A stretch of 64,000 nt of DNA from Diphasiastrum complanatum (GCA_029204225.1 CM055101.1:44948180-45012179); one strand, 5' to 3'; positions 44,938-57,689 are shown, numbered from the stretch's first letter. Made by a program: numbers and translations. The notes: a model not told the origin generated them from the sequence alone.

Positions 44938-45660
44938 TCACCCATGATCGGGAGTCAAGGCTGCACTGCACTCAGATCGTAGATGTTTGACCTGTTCAAT
45001 ATAGTCCCGGACCCTTTCTTGTTTTCCCATCTTGACTTTGCTCAGTAGGAGAAACGGGTCTTCCAGGAACTTCCTTGGCTTAAAGCACGTAATGAGAGCC
45101 TCTTTAACCGCTTCCCAGGTGGATTTCTCTTCGTCTGACAGGCTGAAAAACCAATCTTGAGCCACTTCAAGTAAGGACATAGGGAATAGCATCAGCTTCT
45201 CTGCAGGTGTCCGTTCATCGTAGATTTCACAAGCTTGCTCGTAGATCTGGAGGAATCGGATGGGATCTGATGATCCGTCGTATTTTGGTATCTCCATCCG
45301 TGGTGCTCTTCAAACTGCGTGCAAGGGTGCGATAGGTACAGGTTGGCCCATTGGATCCATTGGTGCTGGTTCCAGTTCTGCCTCTTGTTGCACAGATGCT
45401 AATCTGGGAAGGTGTGGTGCCTGATTTGCTATCATTCGTGCTATTAATGGTCCCGATCTCAAATTCATCCAATGGTAGGTTCCAAATGGATCTTGCTTAT
45501 ACAGTAGGATGCAGTCTGGATCTTCAAGGATCTGATGGATCTGATTGGCCGGAATGAATTTTAGACCTTTTACGGTGGTTTTTCCTTGATAACTTTTTAC
45601 TCCTTGCACTGATTGACCTGAGATTTTGACAGTAGCTGGATCTGATGCAGATCTTTTCAC
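44938..45660 (-). pseudogene. Gypsy gag capsid region, minus strand
   Basis: Frame 45660-45310 begins MKRSASDPATVKISGQS and contains a stretch around LKFIPANQIHQILEDPD. A frame change leads to 45297-44938 with MEIPKYDGSSDPIRFLQIYE, SLLEVAQDWFFSLSDEEKST, ALITCFKPRKF and RVRDYIEQVKHL. The second part is a gag capsid domain homologous to that at 40.3-40.7 kb. The 5' leader (45670-46500) and LTR (46531-47095) lie upstream in the same sense. Confidence 0.8.
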
Positions 45661-45669
45661 TGATCTGGC

Positions 45670-46500
45670 CTGCGAGGGTTATCTTGTGCGAGGGTTATCT
45701 TTTGCGAGGGTTCTTTAGCTGTTTTTGCAGGTAAAAAACTTGATATCTTTCAGATCTCTGGGAAGTAACTCTTGCAAGCTTCACAGTGGCTGGATCTGGG
45801 TCAGATCTCACTATAGAATTCTCTACGAGAGTTAACTCTCGCAAGAAGTGAGAATTTCACTGTCTGCGAGAGTTCAAATCACTTTTGTGCTTGATCTTCA
45901 CTAGATCTTCATACTAACTCTCGCAGGCTTCATCACTGATGTAATTTGACCTTCTAAATCGATTGAGAGGGTCTACGAGAGTTCTTACTAGAAAGATTTG
46001 CTGGATCTTCATTTTTTAGTGATTTTTTAGCACTTAAATCCAATTTTCTGTTCACTGTAATCAAACTAACTCTTGCAAGTTCTTCTGTGTCCTGGTCTCA
46101 CTGAGATGGAAATTTAAAATTCTCTGCGAGAGTTCTTGACCTCTGAAACTGAAAATTTCACTATTTGCGAGGGTTCACTAGTACTTTCCCATCTTTTTTT
46201 CACTAGAAACTCTCGCACAGACACTTAATCATCAAACTAACTCTCGCAAGATTCTCTGTGTCCCGGTTTCACTGAGATGGAACTTCAGAGGGCTCTGTGA
46301 GAGTTCTTATGAAGATTTGATTTTTTTTGGATTTTTCAAGGGTTTTTTGAATTTTTTATGATTTTTCTCTGAATTTTACAATCTGCTTGGAACTAACTCT
46401 CGCAGGCTTCTATGCAGGTCTAAAACAGTACCCTGGAGCTACTGCCAGTCATGCAAGGGTTAATTCCGACTGATTCTGGAGATATAAAGATCTGATGAGT
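45670..46500 (-). repeat. Gypsy leader with repeated 'actctcgcag' words
   Basis: 'gcgagagtt' or its reverse complement occurs more than ten times, usually near 'gatct' and 'ttcact'. It lies between the LTR and gag, so it is untranslated leader. A shorter stretch of the same motif is found at 61120-61420. Confidence 0.6.
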
Positions 46501-46530
46501 TTTTTGAAAGAGAGAGCAAGAGAGTGAGGG

Positions 46531-47095
46531 TGGAGGTTAGCTCAAATGCTCCTTATGCTTGCTAATGGAAAAACATTCACTATTGGCAAACAATAAACAT
46601 GGAAATAGAAAGCAAGAGAAAACACAACCAAGAGCAATAGCAAGTAGTGAATAACAAATGAGGATGCTTCTCTTCCAAAAATGGTAGAGTTTCCTCCTTC
46701 TCATCAAGCATGGAAATAATGTACAAATGGTGCCTTTTTATAAAATGGGGAAGGCCCTTGCCCCTCAATCTTATTGGCTAATATTCACAATGATCCTAAC
46801 CATTCATCTTGGACCCAACTTGATCCAAGGGTCCACAAAAAGTACATTAGAAATCACAAGATTCATGTGAGTCCCAATTTGGACCCAACTCTAAAAAGTG
46901 ATCTCTAAGTTTAAAAATGACATTGGGCCTCTAGTTTTATTTTAATTACAAGGCCCAAGTCAAGTTTATTTTATTTACAACTTCAATTGCGTGCTCATTA
47001 GGCCATGGGCTTATACACGCATGATGCCATGCCCTCGCAACACATTTTATTGGAGGATTTTATTTATTTACATTTCGTTGGGAATACCCCCAACG
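46531..47095 (-). repeat. Gypsy 5' LTR, minus strand, copy 1
   Basis: This is about 565 bp closely matching 57121-57681. On the minus strand it begins near the 'ttgggggtattccc' segment, and a TATA box (TTTTATAAAAAGG) lies at about 46733-46745. The terminal TGTTGG is seen intact in the other copy; here the first bases are changed. It precedes the leader and gag in the same sense. The left edge is approximate. Confidence 0.65.
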
Positions 47096-47132
47096 AACAT
47101 AATACCCAATAAAACTTGTGGATCTTGCTGGA

Positions 47133-47314
47133 CTAATCAATGTCCAATTGTGAGCAAAATTGGAGCACTTGGGTGGTTAGTCACACAAAAAAGCACAAGT
47201 AATTACCATCAAAGTGTGAGCGTTTGGTGTTCACCGATACAAAGCTAGCTCATTACCTCAAGAAAGTGACAACTGGTCTTGTCTTGGCCTATCCACATGG
47301 GCTACTCTAAGGCC
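47133..47314. repeat. Direct duplication, copy 1
   Basis: A stretch of about 180 bp starting 'gactaatcaatgtcca' is repeated at 47393-47572 with few differences. It has no coding content. Confidence 0.8.
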
Positions 47315-47392
47315 TTCCATAGGCGGATAGACTCCAAGCAATGTCTAGCGACTCAATAGAGCATTTTTAGGGGCCCCACTCTCATCTCATAG

Positions 47393-47572
47393 GACTAATC
47401 AATGTCCACTTGTGAGAAAAATTGGAGCACTTGGGTGGTTAGTCACACAAAAAAGCACAAGTAATTACCATCAGAGTGTGAGCGTTTGGTGTTCACCAGT
47501 ACAAAGCTAGCTCATTACCTCAAGAAGGTGACAATTGTTGTTGTCTTGGCCTGTCCACATGGGCTGCTCTAA
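47393..47572. repeat. Direct duplication, copy 2
   Basis: Second copy of 47133-47314. It ends at the left edge of a copia LTR. Confidence 0.8.
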
Positions 47573-47573
47573 G

Positions 47574-48002
47574 TGTCAAAATTTGTCATACAAATTCTAA
47601 ATGAAGTTACTAGTCCTACTAGTATTCACACAAACCAAGTATAGAGATTAAAGAGAATCCAAATTATAGGTGAATTGAGCAAAGCTCTAAAACATTGGAA
47701 CAAATTGTAGTGGGGTGCCAGCCTACATATATAGTTTCTCTAATTTGTGTGAAAAGCTAAAAGCCTAAAGCAAATAGCAAAAGAACAAAAGCTAATTCCT
47801 AAAATTACTACCTATATTGGGCAAAGACCCAAGATGAGTTTCTAATTAGTAAAACAGATCCTAATCTAGTAGTAGTGCGCCCACCTACATGCATAAGCAA
47901 TAAGAAAACTAATTTACTATAAATAGTAATCACCCCTATAATAGCATGCAGGCATGGCCAAACTATCTTTAAGGGGTATCAAACAAACATTAATTCCTAA
48001 CA
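47574..48002 (-). repeat. Copia 3' LTR, minus strand
   Basis: On the minus strand it starts TGTTAGGAATTAATG at 48002, directly after a polypurine tract (TAAGGGGAAG, 48003-48012), and ends TTTTGACA at 47574. A TATA box (ACTATATATG) lies at about 47732-47741. The length is 429 bp. The pol of the same element lies at 48013-49700. Confidence 0.65.
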
Positions 48003-48012
48003 CTTCCCCTTA

Positions 48013-49700
48013 ATGTTTACTTTGTTATCTATTACTCCTACAAGTTCTCTAAGCTTCTGAAATATTTCTTTGCCAAGTCCTTTGGTAAAGATATATTCCG
48101 TAGGACAATAGATAGGCTCCACTTCACCACTCTGAATCTTCTCTTTGATGAAGTGTTGTTGTACTTCAATGTGCTTTGTCTTGCTGTAAAAAAACTAGAT
48201 TTTTTGCCAATCTAATACAACTCTGATTGTCGCACTCAAGTACCGTAGGTGAATCTTGTACCATATGTAGATCATGCAGAATCCTTCGTAACCATATTGC
48301 TTCACTTACTGCACGTGCTTCTTTGAACTCCAAGAGATAGCTCCAGAACCAAGACTAAAAACATAACCTGTAGTAGATCTTTGGTTTTTCGCATCTCCAA
48401 CCAAATCAGCATGTACATAGCCCTATAACCTCAAATCATCCCATCTCCCATAAAGAATACCAAATCTCAAAGTGCCTTGGATATATCTGAGTATCCCCTT
48501 AGCAGCTCTCCAATGAATCTGCTTAAGCTTTTAGCCATAAACTGACTAACCATACTCACAGCATAAGCAATATCTAGTCTCGTAGTAGTTAAATAGATTA
48601 AGCTGCCAACAAGCTTTCTATATAACGTCTCATCTACATCCTGATCCTCCTCAGCTTTAGTAAGCTTACATCCACTATCATATGGTGTAGGAATAAGCTT
48701 GCACTCTGACATATTGAACTTTTCAAGAAGTTCACGAGCATACTTAGATTAAGAAATAAATAGCCCATGTGCTACTCTCCACACCTCAATCCCAAGAAAA
48801 TATTATAGTGAACCAAGATCTTTCATGTCAAACTCCAATAAGAGATCTTTCTTGATACCCTGAATCATACTATGATCTGATCTTGTAATAACACGGTCAT
48901 CCACGTACATCACAACAATTACAATATGACCATCCATGATCAAAAGATAAAGTGTATGCTCCGAACTACTCCTTTGAAAGCCAAGATCTTCAAATATGTG
49001 TCAATCCTCGTGTACAATGGCCCCTAAATGCCTGCTTAAGTCCATATAGTGCCTTCTCCAGCTTGCAAACCTTGTCTTCGTGTCCTACTACTATGTATCC
49101 CTCTGGCTGCTCCATATAGACTTCCCCCTCTAGAAATCCATTCAATGATGCACTCTTCACATCCATTTGTTGAATATCCCATCCAAACTAAGCTTCCAAT
49201 GATAAAACTGTCCTCGTAGTAGTAGACTTAGCAACTGGTGCAAAAGTTTCTTCATAGTCAATCCCTTCTTGTTGAGCATAACCTTTTGCCACCAATCTTG
49301 CCTTATGTTTATCTATAGAACCATATGATTAGTAGTTAGTTCTATAGACTCACTTGCATCCAATGACCTTTTTACCAGTAGGTAACCGAACAAGTCTCCA
49401 AGTCTTGTTGTTCATGATTAAGTCGTACTCCTCATCCACAGCTTCCCTCCAAATATCCTGTTTTTCAGCCTCTCTGAAAGTAGAATGGATCCTTGGTTTC
49501 CAATATTGTGGCCATATATGCAAAATGTACATCCCCATCTTCGTGATGATCTTCCTGCCTATCTTGATCTTCATGGTGATCCTCCTGTCGATCCTAATCT
49601 TCATGTTGCTTTTCAAGTCTAGCCAATCTCCTAGTCCCATGTGTACTGGACTCTCCCTGTTCCATAATGACACTATCCTTGATAGTTTCATAGTTGATTA
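48013..49700 (-). pseudogene. Copia reverse transcriptase-RNase H, minus strand
   Basis: The minus strand encodes, in order: 49691-49350 ending IWREAVDEEYDLIMNNKTWR and LPTGKKVIGCK (start of the reverse transcriptase); broken palm segments at about 49.3-48.8 kb; and 48712-48467 with LYRKLVGSLIYLTTTRLDIAYAVS. RNase H remains follow to the polypurine tract at 48012. There are many stops and frameshifts. Integrase and gag are not seen to the right, so the element is 5'-truncated. Confidence 0.75.
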
Positions 49701-52270
49701 ATTCATCTTGTAAATGCATCAATTAGGCATTCCTTTAATTGTACAACTACCATGTATAAATAATCAATAGCACATCAATGTATAAGTTAATCATCTAGTC
49801 GTCCAACGACTCAATGCATCTAATCACAAAATAGAACCCATTATTCGATCTCTCTCTCTCTGATTTCTAGAATATTGTATCAAAGAGATCAGGCATATGA
49901 TTCAAACATGTACACACTTTCGACTCAATCAAACTTGTTCCAGTACGCTGAGTATTGTCGTGTCATGTCGTTTGCATTATTTTATGTTTTCATCTTAGTC
50001 AATTTTGCAAATAGATAATTCGTAGATTGAATTGTTTTTTTGAATAGTTCGAATCCTCGTGACTTCGAAGCTTGGATTAAGTAGAGCTACTATCAAATTA
50101 TCGATGATAGCTCGAATCTGATAGACAGTTCATGCATCGAGGAATCCATCCATCCCATTCAAATTTCCAACATCAACTAGCCTCCAAGGATCAAATTCAA
50201 ATCGTGGAAATGTTTCAGGCTTGTTATTTTGGTGTTTACTATTGGCCTTTTGTTCAAAAACACTCCATATTGCACAATCCAAAAAAAAAGTTTGAACTCA
50301 TTCCCGATTCAATGTGCTTTGCATCGGGTGAATCAGCCCGATTTGAATCGGCTAAAAACATTTGACTCACACCTTCACGTTCCAGACAAGACTAGAATAT
50401 CTTGACGTTTCTGATACTCCAAATCCTAATTAACTTGAGAAATTGTATCATCTTTAGATAGTATTAAGTGGTGAAAAGTTTGTTGTTTATCTTCCATTTT
50501 TGCTTTCTCCTCTTTTATGCAACTTGACCCACTCTCTTCAATCTTGTTTACTTCCTCCAATTTCTATGTATCTCTTATCATATCTTGATTGCTTTGCATG
50601 TGCTTAGAGTTAGCGTTTGAGGGTGGACAAGGAAAATCCCTACTAGTCAACCTTTGAAAATCAACTGGCAAGGTTGCTATCTAGCCTCATAAAAACAACA
50701 TGAATCATTTGTTGCATTGACAGGCTATTGATTAGCCTCAAAAAATCCTACCTTTTTTTAACAGCTCTTTGGCCTAGATTCTTTTTACACACACCTTTTG
50801 AGTAGAAGGTGCTTGTAAAAATAGGTTAATATTTGCTTCAAGGAATTCCATTGGCTCCTTCCCCTAGAGGAGGCACCAACTTTTCCTTTAAGGAGAAGTG
50901 AAAATTGATTTTAGGTACTCCATAAAGTTACATACCCAAGAAAATTGCAAAAGATTAAGTCTCGAATAAGTTGAGTCAAATGATACATATCCTTACTTTT
51001 TTTACTTTCTTCATTTTGTATAATTTTTGACATGCACTTTCCAAGCAAAAGAAGAAGAAGAAAATTCCTATTTTCATTAATAAAAGATGGGAAAACCATC
51101 GAAGTACAAAGGAATGCATGTATAAAGTATAAAGGCCATAAAGGTGAATTAAGATACTATATATATATGTAATAAAAAAATTCCTTTCCAAATAAATTTG
51201 CAACACACTTGTGAAGACAAGTACCACCATTTCCTTTGTTAAAAAAAAAACCAATTTTCCTGAAGAACAAAGGCTGTCAAGTCTAGAAAAAGGAAAATAG
51301 TTATATTCTTTACTCCCTCCTTACACCAAGGGAGAAGTGGATTGCATTATTTCAGTGCCAATGCTTTAAAGGAAGGTGTTTAGGCAGTAGGGCATGCCTA
51401 TGTGTCAAAAAAAACTTTAACGTTGTCAACAAAAACTCAACGTTCACTGGAGAGAAAAGATAGAAATGCCCCGTCTCTCTCTTTCTCTCCCCAAGCTCTC
51501 TCTTCCCCCAAGTACGTTACCTTGTTGCAAACACGACGACGACACTTGACAATCTATGGTGAGGTTTCCATATGGTCTGCAGCTTGCTAACTGATGATTT
51601 CATCCTATTTATAATTGCATCCTTGCAAGATCCAACGGTGACGGGACGCTGATATAATAATGCTCCGCCGTTCAACTCTGTGATAAACGAGACGACCGTC
51701 TGTCCGTACGAACGTGCACACAGACTGAACGGAGGGCATCCTCCTCGGCCCCAACCAAAGATTGAGTTCTTGAGAGATGTTGAAAACCCAAAGCGCCTAA
51801 AACATGCAGCGACACCTATAAGATTTTGATATATTTCCGTTTTCTCCTGAAAATTGGAACAAGAGTTGGTAAACGCATTTCTATAACCGGGAAATCCACT
51901 CTGGTTTTCGCGTTTAATGGCCGAGTATTTGTATTTTAAAACTGTTAGCGCATATCGTACAAATTCTTCGTGGTGCGGTTGTTTTTGTTAGGCTCCATCA
52001 CCCCATAATCGATTAAGATCCGAAAACATAAGTACTACCTTACTTTTATGGTCTGAGTTTCAAGCTTGTAAGTGCGTGCCATCTTAGTGCTGATGACAAA
52101 TCTCGATAATGCAATCCAGCTCAGGCAGAGGCATCTTGAGCTATCAAAGATGTTTTAATAACAAATACATTCTGAAATTGTTAATCCCACCGAACTTTAG
52201 CTTTCCTTCTGCTTCTTAAGCATCATCTTTATTTACTTCTGTTTTGGTTGATCACCACTCTCAATGTAAA
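49701..52270. other. Unassigned, mainly AT-rich region
   Basis: No domain recognised. The part at 51470-52080 is more GC-balanced and free of recognised repeats, so it could be single-copy DNA, but no open frame stands out. 'aaaagatgggaaaaccatcgaa' near 51082 resembles 'aaatgatgggaaaacccatga' just after the LINE 3' end at 17458. Confidence 0.3.
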
Positions 52271-52399
52271 GAGGTGTTTAAATGGAATAACATGCTACTA
52301 ATGCCTTGTGCTCAGTTGTCCTTTGTATTTTGGGACCAACTCCATTACCATAATGTACATCCAATTTTCTCTCTCCTATGAATCTGTCATTATCTCTCA

Positions 52400-52500
52400 T
52401 CTCTCCTGTGAAATTCATTTTCTTTCTCCTCTCTCCGGTGGAATGCACGTTCTCTCTTCGGTGGAATGCACGTTCTCTCTCCTCTCTCCGGTGGAATGTG
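52400..52500. repeat. Short tandem repeat
   Basis: Three units of about 20-30 bp, each containing 'cggtggaatgcacgttctctc' or a close variant, follow one another. Confidence 0.65.
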
Positions 52501-52674
52501 CATGTGCTATGTGGCAGTCTGTCATTGGTTGTCCACATCCACATTCCACCACAAACATAATTTGCGAAAAAAAAAAACGGCCAAAAAACCCAAAAAAAAA
52601 GGTCCACGCGTACGGCCGTACCGTACGGCCAAAAAACAGACAAAAAAAAAAAAAAAAACCTTCGCACGATGGCA

Positions 52675-52745
52675 TTACGTAGGGGAAGGCCCGAAGCCCT
52701 CGGGCCTTACTTGCTGGTCGGGGCGGGGCCTTCCCTCCCACGTAA
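52675..52745. mobile_element. GC-rich inverted-repeat element, second copy
   Basis: The arms TTACGTAGGGGAAGGCCC and GGGCCTTCCCTCCCACGTAA are near-perfect inverted repeats around a short GC-rich loop. An A-rich stretch precedes it. It matches the arms of 7194-7310 but has a much shorter middle. Confidence 0.5.
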
Positions 52746-53089
52746 ACAGCCACGACTCCGCTTTTCTTTATAACGAGACAGAGCTTGTGCGCGTGCATGG
52801 ACAGCGTGGCAATACAGTTGTTGGGCACGTGCACTAAATTCCACACACTCACCAATAGCAGCCTTGATAGCCGAGGGGCTTGCATTAATAGTTCATCCCC
52901 AATACACCATTTGGGAATGCTTAAGGACTTGCATTGTTGACCCCACTCCATCCAATGGTGATGGATGGAGCTAAGGGAGAAAAAATATGTCTCTCCCCTT
53001 GGATAGAGTGGGGCCTTTCCAGCAAAGGCAGTGCAGGTGCCTCTGCGGTGCACTCTCTAATGAGAGCCGAAGATTTGCCTTGATAGCTT

Positions 53090-53225
53090 ATCCCCAGACC
53101 CCATTACTAAGATTTGCATTTATAGTTGACCCTAATGTGAAGGTTTATTATAAAGCCTTTATCGTTGACCCTTGTGTGAAGGTTTATTATAAGGCAAACT
53201 GATACCCACTCTAAAGGTTTGTTAT
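53090..53225. repeat. Short tandem 'gaaggtttattataa' repeat
   Basis: Two to three units of about 45 bp share 'gttgaccct...tgtgaaggtttattataa'. There is no coding content. Confidence 0.5.
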
Positions 53226-53312
53226 AAGGGGAGCCGATAGTGAAGCTATTTGGAATGCGAAAATTTCATGTCATACCTAAAAAATATATTTAAAAAGATT
53301 TCAAGTCATCAA

Positions 53313-53315
<3 letters not shown>

Positions 53316-53396
<81 letters not shown>
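53316..53396. repeat. (CT)n tract
   Basis: About 40 CT units. The Ser-Leu ORF through it is an artefact. Confidence 0.95.
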
Positions 53397-53401
<5 letters not shown>

Positions 53402-53449
53402 CTTGCGAGCAACATTCATTTTCATATTTATACTCCTTCGAGGCTGATT

Positions 53450-55004
53450 TGCAAGTTCAAGCCCTTCCACTCCTTACAAGTCTCAAATTTTCAATCTCAA
53501 AGCATCATAACATCAACTAGGGTGGACTAGGTTTTCCTTGTAGAATCAGAGCCCTAGAGCAAGACACAGTTCTGAAATATGTCGTCTTGAAAAAGAGTGT
53601 TTTTAAAGGTCAAAATCCTATGTTTTTAAGATCAAAGCTCATTTTTTTGTTTGAAATAGTTAATCTTTATTCCTAATATATTATTGGAAATGCATCTATT
53701 TTTTCTTTTCTATTCTTTCATCTTCTAGATGTGCCCTTTATGACATAGGTGAGTGTAAAAATTACAGCAAATAAGGATCCTAAAACACTTGAAATGATGA
53801 GGAAAACAATAGATTATGATTTCATAAGATTAGCACAAGTTGAACCATCAAAATCCATCAAAAACCTATGCTTGAACCTCACTAAATGGCCCAAATCCTT
53901 GAAGAAGGCTTCACACGTGTGAAAGTACGGCCTCCCACAGTCTGAGTACTGTACACCAGACCTACATTCAATCCTATAATCATTAGTAATCACAAGTACT
54001 CAAACAATTATGAACATAGAGAGCAGTTGCACCATTATGAGAGAAAAAACATGAAATTGCTTGATTGATTTTGGTGAGATATCATCACCTATATATACAT
54101 GAACCATCACGGTTTTGGGCAGGTATGAGTAGCCCTAAACCTATCCCTAATGCTAATTTTGGTGGATCTTTCATCCCTACCAAGTTAGGGTTGGAATCTT
54201 GGAGATCCCTCAACAATGCAAAAATTACCAAAAATAGCTCCTATTTTTTCTCCCTTGTATCTAAGCATAATTTGGACTCATTCCAAAGGTTCTAACACTT
54301 AGGTCTACTTGAGAACATCCTTATGAATGGAATACTATGCTATTTGGCACGTGTGACAAGCCACATCATGAACATTTAACTATTTACAAGTCATATGACC
54401 AAAACTAGTCAAGCTAGAATTGTGAATTTTTAACAGTGAGCCCATCGAATCTTGAGATTTTTCCATTTGTTGCATCTCAATCTAAAGAATCTAGGTGCTA
54501 TTATGAAATAAAAGCATTCAAGGATAATGCATCTATATGCGAAAGTTGCCTCTATAAATGTTGACAATATTTTCCACATCGTGAGTTTAGGCTGCAACTA
54601 AAAACTACCAAGTTCCTTGTAAAAACTCATTAAAAAAACTAGCATATGATCTACCTCGTTCTTACAAATTTCGATAAGACCACCCCATTGAGCTTGATCC
54701 ACTTAATGACGAGCATTAGGAGTAGGTGAGCTCCTTGCCAATGAAATTTTTGTTTCCAAAAGAAAAGTTGTGGTCAAAGATGACAATATTCAATTTGCTA
54801 GGATTAGAATTTTCAATTAATGGCATTTCTGTGATGCCCTCAAATCATAGAGTATAGCCATTTGAATATTGGCAAAAGGCAAAAGAAAAAAAACAACCAC
54901 ATATTTTTAGGCTATTTGGTAACTACTATTTATTGAAGATATCCATAGCAATGCTTTTATTGAACATTATGAATTACGAATTGAAGCAACCACTACATTG
55001 GTAT
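53450..55004. other. Unassigned region with possible LTR signals
   Basis: 'gtagaatcagagcc' at about 53540-53553 is similar to a plus-strand primer-binding site. A minus-strand TATATATAGG lies at about 54089-54098. Neither could be tied to an element. Confidence 0.25.
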
Positions 55005-55375
55005 TCCAAACTTGAGTCCAAAGGCCCAATCAGAGTCAGAATAAGTAAGTAGTGTCAAGGCATCCTCTGTATTTCCATTATAACACAAAGCATAGTGCTT
55101 AGTGGCTTGAATGTATCTTAGTACTCTGAGTAGAGCCTTCCAATGAGGTTTGACATAAACTGTGACAATGTGCTGACTGTAAATGTTAGATCAGGTCTGG
55201 TGCAGACCATGGCATGCATGATCAACTATCGACTGATAGGGGTAGTTGCACATCTGTTTTTCTCTGCATTAGTTTTCGGGCACATATCTTTTGACAGTTT
55301 GAATCCTGGGTCCATAGGCGAGTCGATTGACTTGCAGTTTTCCATGCCATACCTTTTACAAGTAGAGGTGAGGAA
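55005..55375 (-). pseudogene. Copia RT/RNase H connection fragment
   Basis: The minus strand gives YGMENCKSIDSPMDPGFKLS, then (after a shift) a VCTRPDLTF-like segment, a VLRYIQATKHYALCY segment and a YSDSDWA box. This is the end of copia reverse transcriptase and the start of RNase H. It ends abruptly at about 55375. Confidence 0.65.
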
Positions 55376-55524
55376 GTCCTCCAAATCCAAGGTAGAGCCT
55401 CCAAATGTCCTCCAAGCAACATGCAAGCTCCAAGATGCTCCCCAACTCCAAGCTAGGATGCCTCCACCTGCAAGTAAGGATCTGCAAGCCTCCAAGGATC
55501 TCTCCTCCACATGTGTCCCTACTC

Positions 55525-56375
55525 TTAAACACAACTACTCTGTAGAGTCCTCTGTCGGCTATTAACAATCGCCTCGGGTTCAGGTGGTCCACTCACAGAC
55601 TCATCATGAAGAAATTCCACTAGATCTTCCACAGGGACCAGGGTCTCCCCAACCCCCAACGAGGGTTTCAACTTACTAACATGGAAAACAAGATGAATTC
55701 CAATGTTAGTTGGAAGGTCTAGTTTGTATGCGACCTTGTTTATCACTTGAATAATCTTAAAAGGACCGCAATACCTAGGCGCCAACATTGCACACTTAAT
55801 AGTTTTCAGGCCCCTAGAGTGACCAAGGACTCTCAAAAACACCCAATCGTTGACCATGAATACCTTGTGCTTCCGAGATAGATCAACATAGTGCCTTGCC
55901 CTATTTTGGACACTTCGTATGCTACTTTAGCCAGCTGTAACATTTCTTGCATATCCACAAGGAAATCAGCTGTGGCTTGCACCCGTAGGTTTTTCATGCC
56001 AACACTAATTGGTGATCGAGGTTGAAAACCATACATAAGCATGAAAGGGCTGAATCCAGTCGCTGAATGTTTTGCACTGTTAGATGCAAATTCCACCAAT
56101 GGAAGGTACTGTTCCCAATCAGCTTATTGTCGATGGCCCACATATGCTCGAAGCACATCCTCCATTGTCTAATTGGTCCTTTCTATTTAACCGTTTGATT
56201 TCGGATGATCTGTAGAACTCATACTTAAAGTTGTTTCCAACTTTTCAAATACTGCTTGCCAAAAATTCTCAATGAATTTTGGGTCACGGTCATGGACAAT
56301 ATCGCAAGGCAGCTCGTATAGTCGAAAAAGCTTCTCAACAAACAATTGAGCTAGTTCTGAAGATTTAACAATAGT
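55525..56375 (-). pseudogene. Gypsy (chromovirus-type) integrase C-terminal part
   Basis: Minus frames in order: 56375-56187 with LFVEKLFRLYELPCDIVHDR and FIENFWQAVF (second Asp region of the DDE core); 56099-55833 with [20 protein letters not shown]; and 55857-55525 with [20 protein letters not shown], a [12 protein letters not shown] segment, and [11 protein letters not shown] at the start of a chromodomain. The chromodomain is cut off. A chromodomain of this type is known to steer integration to particular chromatin. Stops separate the parts. Confidence 0.75.
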
Positions 56376-56770
56376 TTTCGTTGAATCGCTTCGCTGACTT
56401 TTGCAACAGTCGTGAAATCCTTCATAGAAGGATCGCATCCTGTACACCACAACACAACGATGTAGCTAAAAGAAAAAATAGGACCCTCCTCATGGAAGCC
56501 GCAAGGTGTATGATGGCCTATTCGAAAGTGCCAAGAGTGCTATGGGCTGAAGCAGTAGCTACAGCCGCCTACATCAAGAACAGGATCGACAAATCCGGTG
56601 TTTCCTCACACGACACCACACGAACTATGGTGGGGCAGAAAGCCCAATGTGACGCATGTTCGAATCTTTGGATGTGCAACTTATGCACATGTTCTAGACA
56701 AGCTTCGAAAGAAGCTCGATGAGAAAGTCAAACAAGGATCTACATGCTTGTAGAGTCATCGATTTGCTGT
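56375..56770 (+). pseudogene. Copia integrase fragment, plus strand
   Basis: The plus frame encodes FADFCNSREILHRRIASCTP followed by QHNDVAKRKNRTL (the catalytic Glu position of the GLAERKNR motif is changed), MMAYSKVPRVLWAEAVATAA, and YIKNRI. After a shift there is a FGCATYAHV-type segment. It begins exactly where the minus-strand gypsy integrase stops, so two unrelated integrase genes are joined head to head. Confidence 0.7.
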
Positions 56771-56983
56771 AGTTGTAGCCCTCCCGCCTGTCAACAAGGG
56801 TTAGATCACTGGATAGGCACCTAACTATGCATAGATGCTACTTTTAGGTAGTTCTCTACTTTTTCCCAACTCTACCACCGCTAACACTACTCCCACTAAC
56901 TCTACTCTCTTAAGCTACCTTCATCATGATTTGTAGTGAAAGAGAGGAAGAACGAGAGAGAGTTAGATGGATAGGCAGAGCAT

Positions 56984-56986
<3 letters not shown>

Positions 56987-57049
<63 letters not shown>

Positions 57050-57065
57050 GTGAGTGAGTGAGTGA

Positions 57066-57122
<57 letters not shown>
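56987..57122. repeat. Compound (GA)n-(TGAG)n-(TG)n microsatellite
   Basis: About 30 GA units, six TGAG units and about 26 TG units follow one another and end at an LTR. The homologous place beside LTR copy 1 (46509-46531) has only a short 'gagagagcaagagagtgaggg', which could be the unexpanded precursor. Confidence 0.9.
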
Positions 57123-57123
<1 letters not shown>

Positions 57124-57681
57124 AGGTTAGCTCAAATGCTCCTTATGCTTGCTAATGGAGAAACATTAACTAAGACAACCAATAAACATGAAATTAGAAA
57201 GCAATGGAAAACACAATCAAAAGCATTAATTAGCAAGTAGTGAATAGCAAATGAAGATGCTTCTCTCCAAAAATTGGTAGAGTTTCCTCCTTCTCGTTAA
57301 GCATGGAAATAGAGTACAAATGGTGCATTTTTATAAATGGGAAAGGCCCTTGCCCCATTGGCTAATATTTACATTGATCCTATCCATTCATCTTGGACCC
57401 AACTTGATCCAAGGGTCCACAAAAAGTACATTGGAAATCACAAGATTCATGTGAGTCCAAAATTGGACCCAACTCTAAAAAAGTAAACTCTAAGTTTAAA
57501 ATTGATTTTGGGCCTCAAGTTTTATTTTAATCACAAAAGGGCCCAAGTCTATTATTTTATTTACAACTCAACTTGCGTGCTCATTGGGCCATGGGCTTAT
57601 ACGCGCAAGATGCCATGCCCTCGCAACACATTTTATTGGCCAATATTATTTATTTACGATTCGTCGGGAATACCCCCAACA
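57121..57681 (-). repeat. Gypsy-type LTR, copy 2
   Basis: It matches 46531-47095. On the minus strand it starts TGTTGGGGGTATTCCC at 57681. A TATA box (ATTTATAAAAATG) lies near 57324-57336. The unknown ORF cluster ends right next to its start, so it may be that element's 3' LTR, or a solo LTR that landed there. Confidence 0.65.
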
Positions 57682-57689
57682 GGACCCAC

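Noticed and set aside
52278..53053. Minus-strand ORFs of 129 and 212 residues
   Set aside because: They run through short tandem repeats, homopolymer A/T and the GC hairpin, and show no domain or consistent codon use.
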